This document shows, piece by piece, positions 61,750 through 64,000 of a stretch of DNA of 64,000 nucleotides; positions within the stretch are counted from its first letter, which is position 1; each line of letters opens with the position of its first letter. A program made the position numbers and the translations under genes. The stretch lies in contig NZ_CP013443.1 of assembly GCF_001718835.1 (NCBI RefSeq), forward strand, positions 3,038,001-3,102,000, given 5' to 3'. This DNA is from Burkholderia cepacia. GTDB lineage: Bacteria > Pseudomonadota > Gammaproteobacteria > Burkholderiales > Burkholderiaceae. The notes beneath the pieces were generated by a model. That model did no database searches. It saw only the letters and a list, made by a program, of their open reading frames with translations, and was not told the DNA's origin.

Positions 61750-63234
61750 TCAGCTCAGGTCGACCGGCACGAAGATCTGTGCATTATCGCGCTGGATCAG
61801 CAGAGCAAGACTGTTGCCCGCGCCCTTGACCGCGTCGCGCAACTGCTCGGGGCTCGTGACCGGGCGGCCGTTGACCGCGAGGATCACGTCACCGGGCTGG
61901 ATGCCCGCGTTGGCGGCCGGCCCGCCGGCCTGCTGCACGATCAGGCCGTGCGACAGCTGCGTCGCGCTGCGCTCCTGCGGCGACAGCGGACGCACCGCGA
62001 CGCCCAGGCGCCCCTGCTCGACCGGTCCGCCGTCGTTCGACGCGAGCTTCGCATCGGCCATCGCGCCGAGCGTCACGCTGATCGACTTCTTCGACTTGTC
62101 GCGCCAGATCTGCAGGTCGGCCTTCGAACCCGGCTTCAGGTTCGCGATCTGCGCGGGCAGCGACGTCGAATCGGCAACCGGCGCGCCGTTGACCGACAGG
62201 ATCACGTCACCCGGCTGCAGGCCGGCCTTCGCGGCCGGGCCGTTCGGATCGACCGAACTGACGAGCGCGCCGTCCGGCTTCTGCAGTCCGAACGAGCTCG
62301 CGAGCGTCTGGTTCAGCCCCTGCACGGCGACGCCGAGACGGCCGCGGCTTACATGGCCCGTCTTCACGAGTTCGTCCTTCACCTTGATCGCCTCGTTGAT
62401 CGGGATCGCGAACGACAGGCCCTGGAAGCCGCCCGTCTGCGAATAGATCATCGAGTTGATGCCGATCACCTCGCCCTGCAGGTTGAACAGCGGGCCGCCC
62501 GAGTTGCCGGGGTTCACCGGCACGTCGGTCTGGATGAACGGCGTGTAGTTCTCGTCCGGCAGCGCGCGCGACTTCGCGCTGATGATGCCCGACGTGACCG
62601 TGTTGTCGAAGCCGTACGGCGAGCCGATCGCGACGACCCACTGGCCGACCTTGCTCTGCGCCGGATCGCCGATCTTCACGGTCGGCAGGCCGCTCGCATC
62701 GATCTTCAGCACCGCGACGTCGGACTGCTTGTCCGAGCCGACGACCTTCGCCTTGTATTCGCGCTTGTCGGTCAGCTTGACCGTGACGACGTTCGCGCCG
62801 TCGATCACGTGCGCATTGGTGAGGATGTACCCGTCGGAGCTGATGACGAACCCGGAACCGAGGCTCGCGCTCGGCTGGTCGTCCGGTTGCGCGTCGCCGC
62901 CCATGCCCGGCACCTGGCCATAGAAGTGCTTGAAGAACTGGTAGAACGGATCGCTCGGATCAATCGGCAGCTGCGGCTGCGGCACACGCCGCGACACCTG
63001 CTTCACGACATGCTTCGCGCTGATGTTCACCACCGCCGGGCCGTAAGTCTCGACGAGCCCGGAGAAATCGGGAATGCCGGTCTTGGCGGCCGCTTCGGCC
63101 GGCATCAGCGCGGCAGCCTGCGCGGGCGTGATGATCTGCGGATCGGCGCGGCGGGTGCCGGCGACATAACCGGCGGACAGGGCGGCCGCCACGGCGACCG
63201 CGACGGCGCCGCGCGCAAGGAATCGGGTGTTCAT
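61750..63234 (-). CDS. mucD: Periplasmic Do/MucD-type serine protease (HtrA family)
   Basis: A 494-residue envelope-quality-control protease. An N-terminal signal or anchor (residues 8-26) is followed by the trypsin-like domain with triad His142 (LTNAHV), Asp172 (SDVAVL) and Ser245 (NPGNSGGPLF), then two PDZ domains (about 290-375 and 395-485; GRLGVAVQGL, AGLQPGDVILSVNG, AGIQPGDVILAVNG). GAGGAGG precedes the ATG at 63234. It follows a sensor kinase gene. As I recall, the B. cenocepacia HtrA beside a two-component system is needed for growth under stress. Confidence 0.93.
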   Translation of the reverse strand: MNTRFLARGAVAVAVAAALSAGYVAGTRRADPQIITPAQAAALMPAEAAAKTGIPDFSGLVETYGPAVVNISAKHVVKQVSRRVPQPQLPIDPSDPFYQFFKHFYGQVPGMGGDAQPDDQPSASLGSGFVISSDGYILTNAHVIDGANVVTVKLTDKREYKAKVVGSDKQSDVAVLKIDASGLPTVKIGDPAQSKVGQWVVAIGSPYGFDNTVTSGIISAKSRALPDENYTPFIQTDVPVNPGNSGGPLFNLQGEVIGINSMIYSQTGGFQGLSFAIPINEAIKVKDELVKTGHVSRGRLGVAVQGLNQTLASSFGLQKPDGALVSSVDPNGPAAKAGLQPGDVILSVNGAPVADSTSLPAQIANLKPGSKADLQIWRDKSKKSISVTLGAMADAKLASNDGGPVEQGRLGVAVRPLSPQERSATQLSHGLIVQQAGGPAANAGIQPGDVILAVNGRPVTSPEQLRDAVKGAGNSLALLIQRDNAQIFVPVDLS

Positions 63235-63276
63235 CGTAGGACCTCCTCTTGTTAGGACGCAGCGTAACGACCCTGA

Positions 63277-63313
63277 CTTAAAGGAGGCTTAATCAGCCTT
63301 AAGCGGGGCTTAA
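63277..63313. promoter_or_regulatory. Four phased CTTAA boxes upstream of the protease gene
   Basis: CTTAA starts at 63277, 63288, 63298 and 63309: spacings of 11, 10 and 11 bp, about one helical turn each, in 110 bp between the sensor kinase stop and the protease start. Paired CTTAA boxes about 11 bp apart are the PmrA/BasR-type response-regulator site (CTTAA-N5/6-CTTAA). Here there are two such pairs in a row. The kinase's partner regulator is the likely binder. Confidence 0.8.
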
Positions 63314-63344
63314 GCGGCTGCCGGCGCCCGTCCGGCGGCACACG

Positions 63345-64000
63345 TCACGCGGATTCGGAAGGCTGCGGCGCCTCGGCCGGCATCTCGGCGTCGCGGAACA
63401 CGACGCTGACGAGCAGGCCGCCCGCGGCCGCGTCGCCGAGCGACACCGTCGCGCCCTGCTGTGCCGCCACGCGCTTGACGATCGCGAGCCCGAGCCCGCT
63501 GCCCGACACATCGGTGCGCGCCCGTGCGGAGCTGTCGCGGTAGAAACGGTCGAACACGCGCTCGCGCTCGTCGGCCGGGATGCCGGGCCCGCTGTCGCCG
63601 ATCTGCACGCACGCGCGGCCGGCCGCGTCGCGGGTGAGCGACACGTCGATGCGGCCGCCGTCCGGCGTGTACTTCACCGCGTTGTCGAGCAGGTTGCCGA
63701 ACATCACGCGCAGCGCGCCGACGTCCGCGACGACGCTCGCCGCGTGCGTCTCCTCGAAGCCGAGATCGATGTCGCGCCGCTGCGCGAGCGGCGCAAGCGC
63801 GGCCACGCATTCGGCGAGCAGCGCCTGCAGGTCGACCGGTTCGCGCATCGTCCCGCCGTCCGGTTCCGAGCGGGCGAGCGCGAGCAGTTGCTCCGTGAGA
63901 CGCGTCGCGCGCGACACGCCATCCTGGAGATCCGCGACCGCCTCGCGGCGCGATGCGTCGTCCTTCGCGCGGGCGACGAGTTGCGCCTGGATCTGCACGG
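63345..64000 (-). CDS. Two-component sensor histidine kinase, C-terminal part, cut by window edge
   Basis: About 218 C-terminal residues. The remains of the dimerisation helix after the H box (QIQAQLVARAKDD...LTEQLLALARSEPDGG) are followed by the HATPase_c domain with N box FGNLLDNAVKYTP, G1 DSGPGIP, F box VFDRFYRD and G2 SGSGLGLAIVK. The layout fits PmrB/QseC-type kinases of the EnvZ group. The sensor half and the response regulator should lie just right of the window. Confidence 0.92.
   Translation of the reverse strand, partial: VQIQAQLVARAKDDASRREAVADLQDGVSRATRLTEQLLALARSEPDGGTMREPVDLQALLAECVAALAPLAQRRDIDLGFEETHAASVVADVGALRVMFGNLLDNAVKYTPDGGRIDVSLTRDAAGRACVQIGDSGPGIPADERERVFDRFYRDSSARARTDVSGSGLGLAIVKRVAAQQGATVSLGDAAAGGLLVSVVFRDAEMPAEAPQPSESA

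Overview
The window looks like chromosome 1 of a Burkholderia cepacia complex species. Coding sequence is about 67-70% GC with strong third-position GC, genes are tightly packed, and gene content and protein sequences (RND pump with AcrR-type regulator, MucD/HtrA protease beside a sensor kinase, kyn operon, zur-znu operon) match what I remember of that group. No search was run, so the species is not claimed. I saw no tRNA, rRNA or CRISPR array.

Layout. 1-10.2 kb: housekeeping block (end of an acyl-CoA synthetase, xerD, ogt, queG, tsaE, amiC, an EamA permease, a pirin, a thioredoxin-TPR co-chaperone, tcdA, pdxH). 10.3-14.5 kb: cfa, then a DUF72 gene split by a 1.14-kb IS110-family element with a candidate bridge RNA, then msrA. 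15-18 kb: an SBP56-type methanethiol oxidase coupled to a small membrane protein, and a flavin reductase. 17.9-21.5 kb: kynR and kynBUA (tryptophan to anthranilate). 21.5-28.2 kb: a leftward operon of benzoylformate decarboxylase, aldehyde dehydrogenase, a ketopantoate-reductase-fold dehydrogenase and an aromatic-acid transporter, with a divergent LysR gene; together these look like an aryl-hydroxyacid (mandelate-type) route. 28.3-41.9 kb: a polyol regulon of arabinitol-type dehydrogenase, xylulokinase and SorC regulator rightward, and sorbitol-type SDR plus sugar-alcohol ABC importer leftward. A small MFS/serine hydrolase/LysR block lies between the two halves, and a similar operator-like motif precedes both. 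42.1-45.3 kb: zur-znuACB, with a His-rich tail on the ATPase. 45.4-50.8 kb: fghA-adhC formaldehyde detoxification, a second FGGY kinase, an NCS2 xanthine/uracil permease. 51-58.1 kb: tripartite RND efflux pump (BpeAB-OprB type) and its TetR regulator. 58.1-64 kb: isochorismatase-like hydrolase, GATase/AraC regulator, CoxG-like and DUF427 proteins, a secreted small protein, a MucD-type protease preceded by four phased CTTAA boxes, and the end of a sensor kinase.

Oddities. Four otherwise well-conserved genes (kynA 5' end, the aldehyde dehydrogenase, the isochorismatase and the CoxG-like gene) each carry one single-frame break. This is either real decay or residual indel error in the assembly, and should be settled before metabolic conclusions are drawn. 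The most interesting items are the IS110 insertion with guide-like matches, the shared polyol operator, the His-rich ZnuC, the phased CTTAA array, and the possible mandelate cluster that uses a KPR-family dehydrogenase.
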